Part shown: positions 7,175 through 15,181 of the stretch, in pieces | Position numbering within the stretch: the first letter of the stretch is position 1 | Layout: each line of letters starts with the position of its first letter | Assembly: GCA_002427465.1 (NCBI GenBank) | Contig: DIRC01000010.1 | Span: forward strand, 4,814 to 37,400 | DNA: 32,587 nucleotides | Reading direction: 5' to 3' | From: Clostridiales bacterium UBA5446 | Lineage (GTDB): Bacteria; Bacillota; Clostridia; Oscillospirales; Oscillospiraceae | Translations under genes and position numbers: made by a program | The notes under the pieces: generated by a model | What the model was told of the DNA's origin: nothing | The model's database searches: none | The model's input: the letters and a program-made list of their open reading frames with translations, nothing else

Positions 7175-7927
7175 ATGGAAACTGTATATTTTATTGTTCC
7201 ATGTTATAATGAGGAAGCGGTGCTGCCGGAAACCTTCCTCAGACTCGGCGAAAAGCTGCGCGGTCTGATGGCGGACGGCCTTGCCGGCCCCGGCAGCCGG
7301 ATACTGTGCGTGGACGACGGCTCCCAGGATCGGACATGGGCGCTGATTAAATCCGCCCACGCGGATTCGCCCATTTTCACGGGCATCTCCCTTGACCGGA
7401 ACCGCGGCCATCAGACCGCGCTGACCGAGGGCCTGCTTGCCGCGCGTGAGATGCGGGCCGTCAGCATATCCATTGACGCCGACCTCCAGGACGACGTCGA
7501 CGCCGTTGACGCCATGCTGAAAAAGCACAGGGATGGCGCCCACATTGTCTGCGGCGTCCGGAAGAGCCGCGAAACGGATACCTTCGCAAAGCGCGTCACC
7601 GCCAGGGCGTACTATCGGCTTATGCGCCTTTTTGGGTCTTCCCTTATTTATGACCACGCGGACTTCCGGCTTATGGACGCACAGGCCCTGGACCAGCTTG
7701 CCCTGTACCATGGAGACGACCTTTTTCTCCGCGGACTCATCACAAGGCTTGGCTTTACGCCGGAAATCGTGTATTATGACCGTATGGAGCGATTTGCCGG
7801 CGAGAGCAAATACACCCTGAAGAAGATGCTGAAGCTGGCGGCCAAGGGCGTCACCAGCGGAAAGATGAAGCCGGAGCCTGAACCGAGAGCCTCGTATACC
7901 CACACCAGAGAAGCCCTGCCCTTTTAA
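7175..7927 (+). CDS. GT2 family glycosyltransferase, GtrB/DPM-like but without membrane anchor
   Basis: The 250-residue protein has a GT-A fold of the dolichol- or undecaprenyl-phosphate sugar transferase type. It starts with FIVPCYNEE. Nucleotide-sugar binding is indicated by CVDDGSQD (D47, D48) and the metal motif DADLQDD (101-107). The family's ERFAGESKYTLKKM segment is at about 205-218. Family members such as GtrB or YkoT-like proteins normally continue into two C-terminal membrane helices. Here the chain ends soon after KGVTSGKMKPEPEP in a polar tail, and no hydrophobic segment is encoded in any frame before the next gene. The natural acceptor is unknown; a lipid-phosphate sugar carrier is inferred from family only. 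Gene position is next to trmL (divergent) and before the hydroxy-acid oxidase. The ATG at 7175 is chosen from the promoter position and AAAGG. Confidence 0.85.
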   Translation: METVYFIVPCYNEEAVLPETFLRLGEKLRGLMADGLAGPGSRILCVDDGSQDRTWALIKSAHADSPIFTGISLDRNRGHQTALTEGLLAAREMRAVSISIDADLQDDVDAVDAMLKKHRDGAHIVCGVRKSRETDTFAKRVTARAYYRLMRLFGSSLIYDHADFRLMDAQALDQLALYHGDDLFLRGLITRLGFTPEIVYYDRMERFAGESKYTLKKMLKLAAKGVTSGKMKPEPEPRASYTHTREALPF

Positions 7928-7939
7928 TCTGCGCTTTGA

Positions 7940-7958
7940 CCGCCGCGTTTTGCGGTGG
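7940..7958 (+). terminator. Small stem-loop after the glycosyltransferase gene
   Basis: CCGCCGC (7940-7946) pairs with GCGGTGG (7952-7958) across a GTTTT loop, with one G-U pair. It starts 12 bases after the stop codon. The downstream sequence has no U-run, so termination may be weak and the next gene could be reached by read-through. Confidence 0.35.
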
Positions 7959-8008
7959 GTTGTAACTGATAAAAAAACAAATTGAACGAATTTTTTGGAG
8001 GTTATTAG

Positions 8009-9037
8009 ATGGAGTACAAGGAAATACTGGAAAAGGCCCGGGGCATCATCGGTCCCTACTGCAAGGCATGCCCTGTCTGCAACGGCAAGGCCTGCGGAAA
8101 CGCCATGCCCGGCCCAGGTTCGAAACCCCCCGGAAACGGCGCTGCCCGGAACTATAATGCCTGGCAGGACATTTGCGTCAACATGGACACCATCTGCGAA
8201 AACACCGAACCGGACACGACCTTTACCCTCTTCGGCCGAAACTTTACCCTTCCGGTTTTCGCCGCGCCCATAGGTGCGCTGAAAATGCACTACAGCGAGG
8301 CCTATGACGATTTTGCGTACAATGACATTATCATCCACACATGTGCCGAAGCCGGCATCGCGGCCTTCACCGGGGACGGCGTCGATCCCGGGGTAATGAA
8401 GCGCAGCGCGGCTGCCATGACCAAGGTCGGCGGAGTCGGTATTCCCACAATCAAGCCCTGGAATATCGAGGCCGTCCTTGAAAAACTGGACATCCTTAAC
8501 GCATCGGGCATTTTTGCCGCCGCCATGGACATAGACGGGGCCGGTCTCCCCTTCCTGAAAAAAATGAATCCCAATGCCGGAAGCAAATCCGTCCGGGATC
8601 TGCGGGAGATCATCACATACTCAAAACTTCCGTTTATCATTAAAGGCGTCATGACAGCCAGGGGTGCGGAGAAGGCCGTCGAAGCCGGAGCTGCCGGCAT
8701 CGTCGTCTCCAACCACGGCGGACGCGTCCTGGGCCAATGTGCCGCCACAGCCGAGGTTCTGCCGGAAATCGTCAGAGCGGTATCTGGAAAAACCGTGATT
8801 TTCGTGGACGGCGGCATCCGCAGCGGTGTGGATGTGTTCAAGGCCCTTGCCCTGGGAGCGGATGCGGTGCTGATCGGCCGCCCCTTTGTCTCCATGGTAT
8901 ACGGCGGCGAGGCCCAGGCCGTCAAATTCCTTATCGACATGATCGGGGCCGAGCTGCGGGATACCATGACAATGTGCGGGGCCCACAGCCTGAAGGAAAT
9001 CACCCGCGACAAAATTTTCATTCCCGGACAGGGCTAA
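8009..9037 (+). CDS. FMN-dependent alpha-hydroxy-acid oxidising protein with N-terminal Cys cluster
   Basis: This 342-residue TIM-barrel flavoprotein belongs to the glycolate oxidase / lactate oxidase / L-lactate dehydrogenase family, which oxidises 2-hydroxy acids at FMN. Catalytic K212 (FIIKGVMT), H236 and R239 (SNHGGRVLG) and the FMN-phosphate region DGGIRSGVDVFKALALGADAVLIGR (about 267-291) are present. The first 30 residues carry C18, C21, C24 and C29 in a C-x2-C-x2-C-x4-C pattern, which classic aerobic family members lack and which resembles an iron-sulfur or zinc site. In an anaerobe the electron acceptor is unlikely to be oxygen. The true substrate is unknown. GGAGG seven bases before the ATG fixes the start. 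It is followed by a strong bidirectional terminator. Confidence 0.88.
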   Translation: MEYKEILEKARGIIGPYCKACPVCNGKACGNAMPGPGSKPPGNGAARNYNAWQDICVNMDTICENTEPDTTFTLFGRNFTLPVFAAPIGALKMHYSEAYDDFAYNDIIIHTCAEAGIAAFTGDGVDPGVMKRSAAAMTKVGGVGIPTIKPWNIEAVLEKLDILNASGIFAAAMDIDGAGLPFLKKMNPNAGSKSVRDLREIITYSKLPFIIKGVMTARGAEKAVEAGAAGIVVSNHGGRVLGQCAATAEVLPEIVRAVSGKTVIFVDGGIRSGVDVFKALALGADAVLIGRPFVSMVYGGEAQAVKFLIDMIGAELRDTMTMCGAHSLKEITRDKIFIPGQG

Positions 9038-9041
9038 AAAT

Positions 9042-9078
9042 AAAAAAGCTCCGGAGCCTGCGGCTCCGGAGCTTTTTT
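9042..9078. terminator. Bidirectional intrinsic terminator between convergent genes
   Basis: Perfect 17-base arms (9042-9058 and 9062-9078) around a 3-base loop give an A6-GC-stem-U6 structure that works on both strands. It separates the plus-strand hydroxy-acid oxidase from the minus-strand symporter gene. Confidence 0.95.
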
Positions 9079-9091
9079 ATGCAGCGGCGAG

Positions 9092-10450
9092 TCACCTGAT
9101 ATCCCCCCGCGCCCTCAGCTCTGTCAGAATACCGGCATACGTTTTTTCGTCAATCCGGTATTTCACCCTGTAGATGAAATACCCGGTCAGAATGAATACC
9201 AGTGGAACCAGAAACATGGCGCATTTGACAATCAGCTTGCCGGAATCGTCAATACTCTCCGCCGCCGTGTCCCCCGTCTTGATACCGGAAAGCACCAGGG
9301 AAAGGCTGATAATCCCGGTGGAAAGGGCGCCGCCGATTTTGTTGATCAGCGGCTGTATGGAAAAGGTGACGCTCTCGTTTCGCTTTCCCAGCTTCCATTG
9401 GCCGTACTCAATGGTATCCGACAGAAACATGAGCATGAGAAGCTGGATGAACGCCTGCCCAACGAAAATAATGACCGCCGCTGCCGCAACCAGGAAAATA
9501 CCGGCTTCCGCAAAGAAAAAGATAACGTAGCCCGCCACCACCAGACCCGTAGCGAAGGTATACAGCCGTTTCCTGCCGTACCTTTTGGAAAAAAACGGGA
9601 ATACTATCAGGGCCGCCAGCTGGGATATGCCGCACACGGCGGCAAGCACCGCGTACAGGTCGCTGTTGCCGTAGACATACTGCATGTAATAGATGGCAAA
9701 GCCCGTGGTGGTGCAGTATCCGATCATGAACAGGGCCATTGACAGCGTCGTCCACATGAGCTGGTAGTTTTTGAAGAGCACGCCGAACATCTGTTTAACC
9801 GAGGTGCGCGGCTCCTGCCTGAAGCGTCCGCGATCCTCCCGGACGCCCAGGAGGGTGAAGAGCTGGAAGCCCAGCATCATGACCGCAACCACCGCGGCCA
9901 CAGTGAGCCATACGCCGCTCGTGTTGCCCATGGCGGTTGTGATGGGCTGCCAGCCGACCATAATTATGTACATCCCCACATTGGCGCAAATCCGGGCGAA
10001 AGCGCCCATATTCTCCCGCTGCTTCTGGTCGGTGGTCAGGGACGGGAGCATGGACCAATACGCGATGTCGTTGATACCATAAGTAATGTCCCAGAACACG
10101 TAGGCAAGGCCGAAGACCACGACAAACCCTGTGCCGGCAAGGCCGAAATCGGCAAACAGGATCAGAAAGAACACGGCGCTGGTAACCGCGCCGAAAAGTA
10201 TCGGCGGCTTGAATTTTCCCCAGGGCGTGCGGATATTGTCTATGATCAGCCCGGTTATGGGATCATTCAGGGCGTCGAGTATCCGCAATATCGTGAGAAC
10301 CAGGCTGGCCGCCGCAAATGTCCCTATCGGCAGGGAGAGGATGTTCGAGAGATAATACAGCAGGGCGTTGGCCTCGAAGGCATAGAGCATATCGCGGCCC
10401 ACGGTGCCCAGCCCAAAGAAATATTTATTCCGTCTGTCCTGTTTATCCAC
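9092..10450 (-). CDS. GPH-family (MelB-like) sugar:cation symporter
   Basis: The protein has about 452 residues and some twelve membrane segments. It belongs to the glycoside-pentoside-hexuronide:cation symporter family of the major facilitator superfamily, like MelB, XynB and YicJ. Family features seen are the N-terminal FGLGTVGRDMLYAFEANALLYY helix, NDPITGLIIDNIRTPWGKFKP in the first cytoplasmic loop, and DTIEYGQWKLGKRNE in the later loop. The start is taken as GTG at 10450, four bases after a GGGGGGAG ribosome site. A TTG at 10480 would overlap pepT and has no ribosome site. It follows pepT by 19 bases and the beta-glucosidase gene is further upstream, so a beta-glucoside or short oligosaccharide is a reasonable but unproven substrate. 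Confidence 0.87.
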   Translation of the reverse strand: MDKQDRRNKYFFGLGTVGRDMLYAFEANALLYYLSNILSLPIGTFAAASLVLTILRILDALNDPITGLIIDNIRTPWGKFKPPILFGAVTSAVFFLILFADFGLAGTGFVVVFGLAYVFWDITYGINDIAYWSMLPSLTTDQKQRENMGAFARICANVGMYIIMVGWQPITTAMGNTSGVWLTVAAVVAVMMLGFQLFTLLGVREDRGRFRQEPRTSVKQMFGVLFKNYQLMWTTLSMALFMIGYCTTTGFAIYYMQYVYGNSDLYAVLAAVCGISQLAALIVFPFFSKRYGRKRLYTFATGLVVAGYVIFFFAEAGIFLVAAAAVIIFVGQAFIQLLMLMFLSDTIEYGQWKLGKRNESVTFSIQPLINKIGGALSTGIISLSLVLSGIKTGDTAAESIDDSGKLIVKCAMFLVPLVFILTGYFIYRVKYRIDEKTYAGILTELRARGDIR

Positions 10451-10469
10451 GCTGCTCCCCCCCGGAATC

Positions 10470-11690
10470 CTATTTGGCAAACTGCCGGACTATGCCGTGA
10501 AGAATCTCAACGCATTTATCCATACCTTCCGCGGTTATATGCTCATAGGGCCCGTGGAAGGCGTATCCGCCGGTACCCAGGTTCGGGCACGGCAGTCCCT
10601 TCCAGGACAGGAGCGCGCCGTCTGTTCCGCCGCGGAGGGGATCGGTCAAGGGCGTCAGCCCTGCCTCCTTAACGGCGAGGACGGCCCTTTCGATCAAATA
10701 CTCATAATCGGGCATGATCTTTTCCGCCATGTTCCGGTATTGCTCCTGGAAGGTCAGTTTAACGGTTCCCGGGCCGTATTCCTCATTCAGCAGCTTTTCA
10801 ATGTGAAGCATCATCTGCTTGCGCATCTCGAATTTCGCGAGATCGTGATCCCGCAGAATATAGCTTGCCCTGGCGCTTTCCACCGTTCCGGCAAACGACG
10901 CGAGGTGGAAAAAGCCCTCGTACCCCTCCGTATGGCGGGGCGTGTCCCCCCCGGGCAGCATGGCATTAAACGCCATGGCCACCAGCACCGCGTTCACCAT
11001 TTTCCCTTTGGCGCTGCCGGGGTGAATATTCTGGCCCCGGAATTCAACGATTGCCGAGCAGGCGTTGAAGTTTTCAAACACAACCTCGCCTTCCTCGCCG
11101 CCATCCAACGTATATGCCACGTCCGCGCCGAACCTTTCCATGTCGAAGCGGACGGTTCCCCGGCCCACCTCCTCGTCCGGCGTGAAGCAGACACTGATTC
11201 TGCCGTGAGGGGTACCCCGGGCCTGCAGTTCTTCAACCAGCGTCAGGATTTCGGCTATGCCGGCCTTGTCGTCCGCCCCCAGCAGAGTTGTGCCGTCGGT
11301 CACAATCAGAGTGCGGCCGGCCAGCTTTGGAAGATGGGGAAACATTTTTGGGGAAAGCGCCCTTCCGCTTTCTCCCAGGATTACTGCGCCGCCGTCATAG
11401 TCTTCAATTATTTGGGGCCGGACATTTTCTCCGGAAAAATCCGGCGACGTATCCATATGAGCAATAAACCCCAGCCGAGGCACGGATTCACAGCCCGGCG
11501 AAGCCGGGAGGCTCCCGTATACATAGCAGAATTCATCCGCCGCAACATCCGACATTCCCAGGGCCTTCATTTCATCGGCAAGCAGCTTTGCCAAATCGAA
11601 CTGGCGCGCCGTACTTGGCGTGGTATCCATTTCTTCCGAGCTGGTGGTATGCACGCAGGCATACTTCAGCAGTCTTTCATAAGCTCTCAT
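10470..11690 (-). CDS. pepT: Peptidase T (tripeptide aminopeptidase)
   Basis: The M20-family zinc aminopeptidase of about 406 residues releases the N-terminal residue from tripeptides in the cytoplasm. Metal and catalytic residues are visible: H78 and D80 (AHMDTSP), bridging D140 (LGADDKAG), general base E173 with E174 (PDEEVGRG), D196 (YTLDGGE) and H379 (FHGPYEH). The dimerisation-domain NIHPGSAKGKMVNA segment is present. The ATG at 11690 fits family N-termini. A GTG four codons upstream (11702) sits only two bases after AAGG and is the alternative. It lies between a glycosidase and a sugar transporter gene, an odd functional mix but a common kind of nutrient-scavenging operon. Confidence 0.95.
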   Translation of the reverse strand: MRAYERLLKYACVHTTSSEEMDTTPSTARQFDLAKLLADEMKALGMSDVAADEFCYVYGSLPASPGCESVPRLGFIAHMDTSPDFSGENVRPQIIEDYDGGAVILGESGRALSPKMFPHLPKLAGRTLIVTDGTTLLGADDKAGIAEILTLVEELQARGTPHGRISVCFTPDEEVGRGTVRFDMERFGADVAYTLDGGEEGEVVFENFNACSAIVEFRGQNIHPGSAKGKMVNAVLVAMAFNAMLPGGDTPRHTEGYEGFFHLASFAGTVESARASYILRDHDLAKFEMRKQMMLHIEKLLNEEYGPGTVKLTFQEQYRNMAEKIMPDYEYLIERAVLAVKEAGLTPLTDPLRGGTDGALLSWKGLPCPNLGTGGYAFHGPYEHITAEGMDKCVEILHGIVRQFAK

Positions 11691-11763
11691 AGAAATCTTC
11701 ACATCCTTGATTTTTTATAAAAATGGGGGCAGATCGGATTTTCGGCATATGCGCCTTGGCCCG

Positions 11764-13026
11764 TCAGCCCACGCAATATTGTTCATCGGCGACATACCCG
11801 TCATACATCTCCTGTGTGACGCCTCCGTTTCGGATGATCTCCGAATAAAACCGCCCGCTTTTCTTAACGGTACGGGCCTGGGTCTCAAAATCCGTGCGGA
11901 TAAGCCCGAAGCGGGCGGAAAACCCCTCCAGCCACTCGAAATTGTCACAGAAGCACCAGTGGTAATAGCGTTCAACGCCAAGGCCGGATTCCGCCAGAGC
12001 CTTCAAGTGGTCGTAGAGATACCGGCAGCGAAAGCTGTCCGAATTGTCGCAGGTGCCGTTTTCCGTGATATATACCGGCGCGGGGAATTTTTTCGTCAGC
12101 TTGCGCGCCACGCGGCAGATCCCCTCCGGGTATATCTCCCAGCCCAGATCATTCTTGGGTGAATTCTCCCTGACCCCGTCCCGCAGGCCGGTGGAGGTTG
12201 ACCGGGTATAGTAGTTTATTCCGTGGAAATCGTAGTATTTTCCCAGCTTTCCGCAGCCCTTGAAGGGAAAACAATCCTTCCCGGTATACATTGCCTCGGT
12301 TATGGCGCCCTGAAAAAGCCGCTCAGAGAGCCTGGCCGCTGCAATATGCTTTAAATTTTTCGGGTCCTTGGGATCAAACACCCGGGCGTGAATGGCAAAG
12401 CTGACACGGGCGTCGGGAAACCGTTCGTGGATAATGTTATATGCGCCTATATGACACGGCACCAAGGCGTTCATGACCTTCAGCGCTTTCAGCATAGACT
12501 TTTCCCCCGGTGGCCAGTTCCCGCCGTTATAGCCATTCACGGCGTAGACGTTCGGCTCGTTCAGGGTGATCCAGCTCTCCACCAGATCCCCCAGATCGGA
12601 GACCACGCGGGACACATAGGCCAGAAACGCTTTTTCCGCGCCGTCCCACAAAAACGCTCCCCTGTCCTCAAACCAGATGGGATTTGAAAAATGCCACAGG
12701 GTTACCATGGGTTTTATCCCCAAGTCCCGCAGCATGGCAAGCTCCTCCCGGTAGCGGGCGATGGCCTTCTGGTCAAACTCGCCGGGCTTTGGCTCAATCC
12801 GGCTCCATTCCAGCCCCATGCGGCTGCATTGGATTCCCATATCCGCCATAAGGCGCGTATCCTCTTGCCACTTTTTCCAATGCTGCGTCGCGATTTTAGG
12901 GCTATCCTGCACCCACCCCAGCTTATGCCATTCGTACCAGCTATTATTTTTGTCATAGCCTTCAATTTGCGTCGCGGAGGCTGCGGTTCCAAGAAGCATA
13001 TTGCCGAGCCTGAAAGAATTGTCCAT
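11764..13026 (-). CDS. GH1 family beta-glucosidase / 6-phospho-beta-glucosidase-like
   Basis: The 420-residue TIM-barrel glycosidase is a retaining GH1 enzyme. The acid/base is E157 in TLNEPNV and the nucleophile is E322 in ITENG. LLGTAASATQIEG at the N-terminus and the SRMGLEWSRIEP strand are typical. It is somewhat shorter than the usual 440-480 residues. The aglycone-side region near WCFCDNFEWLEGFSARFGL is conserved. With no PTS gene nearby and a GPH symporter downstream, an unphosphorylated beta-glucoside is the more likely substrate, but this is inference. The start at 13026 has GGTGG five bases upstream. It is the first gene of a glycosidase-pepT-symporter unit and lies just beyond the ftsZ terminator. 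I could not identify a convincing promoter. Confidence 0.93.
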   Translation of the reverse strand: MDNSFRLGNMLLGTAASATQIEGYDKNNSWYEWHKLGWVQDSPKIATQHWKKWQEDTRLMADMGIQCSRMGLEWSRIEPKPGEFDQKAIARYREELAMLRDLGIKPMVTLWHFSNPIWFEDRGAFLWDGAEKAFLAYVSRVVSDLGDLVESWITLNEPNVYAVNGYNGGNWPPGEKSMLKALKVMNALVPCHIGAYNIIHERFPDARVSFAIHARVFDPKDPKNLKHIAAARLSERLFQGAITEAMYTGKDCFPFKGCGKLGKYYDFHGINYYTRSTSTGLRDGVRENSPKNDLGWEIYPEGICRVARKLTKKFPAPVYITENGTCDNSDSFRCRYLYDHLKALAESGLGVERYYHWCFCDNFEWLEGFSARFGLIRTDFETQARTVKKSGRFYSEIIRNGGVTQEMYDGYVADEQYCVG

Positions 13027-13100
13027 ATTTTCCACCCCATGCCATATTATCATACGGAACCCATAAAAAAAACCCCTTACTTATCCTATTGTGAGGTCCA

Positions 13101-13133
13101 AAAAAGAGCGGACGGTGCATTTGCACCGTCCGC
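13101..13133 (-). terminator. Intrinsic terminator of ftsZ and the dcw cluster
   Basis: On the minus strand, 12-base arms (13108-13119 and 13122-13133) form a GC-rich stem with a tiny loop, followed directly by CTTTTTT. It starts 16 bases after the ftsZ stop and ends the division and cell-wall transcription unit. Confidence 0.93.
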
Positions 13134-13148
13134 CCGCAAAGCATTCCT

Positions 13149-14273
13149 TTATTTTGAGTTGAAAATCTTGAATATGCTGTCAAAAGGATCTTCTTCCGCT
13201 TTCGGAAATTGAGAGGCAACCTCAGATTCCGCCTTCTCGGCGGCGGAGGAATACAGCTTCTCCGGAGACTTTTCACCCGCCTTGGCGGCGGCAGGAGCCT
13301 GCGGCTTCTTTGCACCGCCCTCCTCAAAGCCCGTAGCAATGACGGTGACCCGAATCTCGTCTTCCAGCGTTTCGTCGAAGGTGGCGCCAAAGATAATGTT
13401 GGCGTCCGGATGAGCGGCTTCCTGAACCAGATTCGCGGCGGTCTCCACATCATCAAGCCCCATATCCTCGGAGCCGGTGATATTGATCAGCACGCCATGC
13501 GCGCCGTTTATGGAAGTCTCCATCAGCGGGCTGGCCACGGCCATCCTGGACGCATCCTCGGCCTTGCCCTTGCCCACGGCATGTCCGACGCCCATGTGCG
13601 CAAACCCGGCGTCTTTCATGATGGTGGTAACGTCCGCAAAGTCAAGGTTGATAAACCCGGTGTTCTTGATCAGGTCGGAAATGCTGGTCACGGCCTGGCG
13701 GAGAACCTCATCGGCAATCTCAAAGGCATTGGCCAGGGTGACCTTCTGGTCGGTGGCGAATTTCAGCCTGTCGTTGGGGATGATCAGCAGAGAGTCCACT
13801 TTCCCCAAAAGCGAATTGATGCCCGCCAGCGCCTGATCCATGCGGCGTTTGCCCTCGAACTTAAAGGGCTTTGTGACAACGCCCACGGTGAGAATCCCGG
13901 ACTCGCGCGCAATATCGGCCACGATCGGCGCGGCGCCAGTACCTGTTCCGCCGCCCATACCGGCTGTAATAAACACCATATCGGCGTCTTCAAAACACTT
14001 TGAAATCTCATTCCGGTTTTCTTCCGCGCTTTTCTTGCCGATATCGGGATCGCTGCCCGCCCCCTGCCCATGGGTCAGTTTTTCGCCGATCTGAATTTTC
14101 AAATCCGCGTTTGAAACAGCAAGCGCCTGCTTGTCTGTATTGATTGAAATAAACTCTACCCCTTGCGTGCCGGACCGGACCATTCGGTTGACAACGTTGT
14201 TGCCTGCCCCGCCGATGCCGACTACCTTGAGCGTTACTACGTTCTCGGGGCCGCTTTCGGATTTATAAGACAT
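13149..14273 (-). CDS. ftsZ: Cell division protein FtsZ
   Basis: The 374-residue tubulin-like GTPase forms the Z-ring at midcell. The GTP-binding signature GGGTGTG is at 107-113, the early VGIGGAGNNVVNRM is at 18-31, and the T7 catalytic loop NLDFADV is at 209-215. A variable Ala/Lys/Glu-rich linker begins near 322. The last residues, EEDPFDSIFKIFNSK, do not match the usual C-terminal peptide (DIPxFLR-like) that binds FtsA, SepF and other partners. GGAGG eight bases before the ATG at 14273 fixes the start; the longer frame upstream runs over the promoter. It is the last gene of the dcw cluster and probably has its own extra promoter. No ftsA lies next to it. Confidence 0.97.
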   Translation of the reverse strand: MSYKSESGPENVVTLKVVGIGGAGNNVVNRMVRSGTQGVEFISINTDKQALAVSNADLKIQIGEKLTHGQGAGSDPDIGKKSAEENRNEISKCFEDADMVFITAGMGGGTGTGAAPIVADIARESGILTVGVVTKPFKFEGKRRMDQALAGINSLLGKVDSLLIIPNDRLKFATDQKVTLANAFEIADEVLRQAVTSISDLIKNTGFINLDFADVTTIMKDAGFAHMGVGHAVGKGKAEDASRMAVASPLMETSINGAHGVLINITGSEDMGLDDVETAANLVQEAAHPDANIIFGATFDETLEDEIRVTVIATGFEEGGAKKPQAPAAAKAGEKSPEKLYSSAAEKAESEVASQFPKAEEDPFDSIFKIFNSK

Positions 14274-14351
14274 ATCTGGTGCCTCCCTGTTATCTTTTAA
14301 GGCCAGAGCGGAGCCGCACGGCCTTTTCGGTGTTGATTTCTTTCTACTCAT

Positions 14352-14378
14352 ATTATAACGTTTCCCCTGCCCGGTCAA
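14352..14378 (-). promoter_or_regulatory. Likely internal promoter of ftsZ
   Basis: The minus strand reads TTGACC (14373-14378), 15 bases, then TATAAT (14352-14357), about 80 bases before the ftsZ ATG. It lies in the 136-base gap after ftsQ, the longest gap inside the cluster. Both hexamers are good but the spacing is two bases short, so strength is uncertain. Confidence 0.55.
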
Positions 14379-14409
14379 CTATTTTTTGTTTCCAGAGAAC
14401 CGGATTAAC

Positions 14410-15168
14410 TTACTCCGGGCTGAAATGTGCCTTTTTATCAATAGACAGATCAATTGTTCCCCTATCTCCCGCCGCAAGCTGTTCCACTGCGGAAATAAGC
14501 ATCCCGAATTTATACTCGGTGTTTTCATTCGCTCCCAGCTTAACGGTGAATTTCCCGAGATAATCGAAAGCCGGATTGGACACCGCGGAAACATCCACCC
14601 AGGTCACATCCCCCGTCATCTGCCGTTCTTGTATCTGATCGAGTATCTCCGTCAGATAATCAACCTTGGGCATATCCGCTTCGCCTGGAGCGATCTTTTC
14701 GCCCACGGCCGGGCTGATGGGGGTAATGCCCCTGACTTCAATAAGCCCGACCGCTTCGACGGAATCCACTGTTTTGAGCAATTTGCAGTTTCTGTCTATC
14801 GTCCAGTACAGGCTGTCTGCGGCAACGTATGCGATGGCGCTGCTCTCGGACACCTGTATGACAATCCGGTTGGGAAGCCCCCGGGTTACCGTGGCTTCTT
14901 CAACGTAGGGCAGACGCGAAAAAATGCGGCTGACCGCTGAAAACCGATTGATAAAAAACAGGTTGTCGCCTTTTTCGATACCTGCCGCGTCCATGACCTC
15001 CTCGTCGGTATAAATGGCGTTTCCGACTACCTCTATCCTGGAGACCCGGAAAAAAACGCTCATGCCAAAAATAAGTGCGGCGCATATGATGATAAAAGCA
15101 AGGGGGGTATAGAGCGCGCCGCGCTTCTTCTTTTTCCTGCGCGGCTGCCGCCGCGGCGTGTATGCCAT
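14410..15168 (-). CDS. ftsQ: Division protein FtsQ/DivIB
   Basis: The 252-residue bitopic membrane protein has a very basic cytoplasmic tail (residues 7-17 nearly all Arg/Lys), one membrane segment at about 20-42, and an extracytoplasmic POTRA domain beginning FRVSRIEVVGN with EEVMDAAGIEKGDNLFFI. The following beta domain includes RGLPNRIVIQVSE. DivIB/FtsQ bridges FtsL-type partners and the septal synthase. The ribosome site AAAGGA lies eight bases before the ATG. It starts 13 bases after murA, so the two are co-transcribed. The position after murA and before ftsZ is where divIB sits in many Bacillota. Confidence 0.92.
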   Translation of the reverse strand: MAYTPRRQPRRKKKKRGALYTPLAFIIICAALIFGMSVFFRVSRIEVVGNAIYTDEEVMDAAGIEKGDNLFFINRFSAVSRIFSRLPYVEEATVTRGLPNRIVIQVSESSAIAYVAADSLYWTIDRNCKLLKTVDSVEAVGLIEVRGITPISPAVGEKIAPGEADMPKVDYLTEILDQIQERQMTGDVTWVDVSAVSNPAFDYLGKFTVKLGANENTEYKFGMLISAVEQLAAGDRGTIDLSIDKKAHFSPE

Positions 15169-15181
15169 GCCAATTTTCCTT

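Noticed and set aside
7145..8338. A 397-codon minus-strand open frame across the glycosyltransferase and the start of the oxidase
   Set aside because: It crosses two well-supported plus-strand genes and their gap, and has no family-like sequence.
10404..11720. A 438-codon plus-strand open frame opposite pepT
   Set aside because: pepT on the minus strand has all catalytic residues; the antisense frame is a composition artefact.
13027..13100. Possible promoter of the beta-glucosidase gene (TATGATAATAT on the minus strand)
   Set aside because: A -10-like stretch is present but no -35 at a suitable distance, only a T-run; not strong enough to list.
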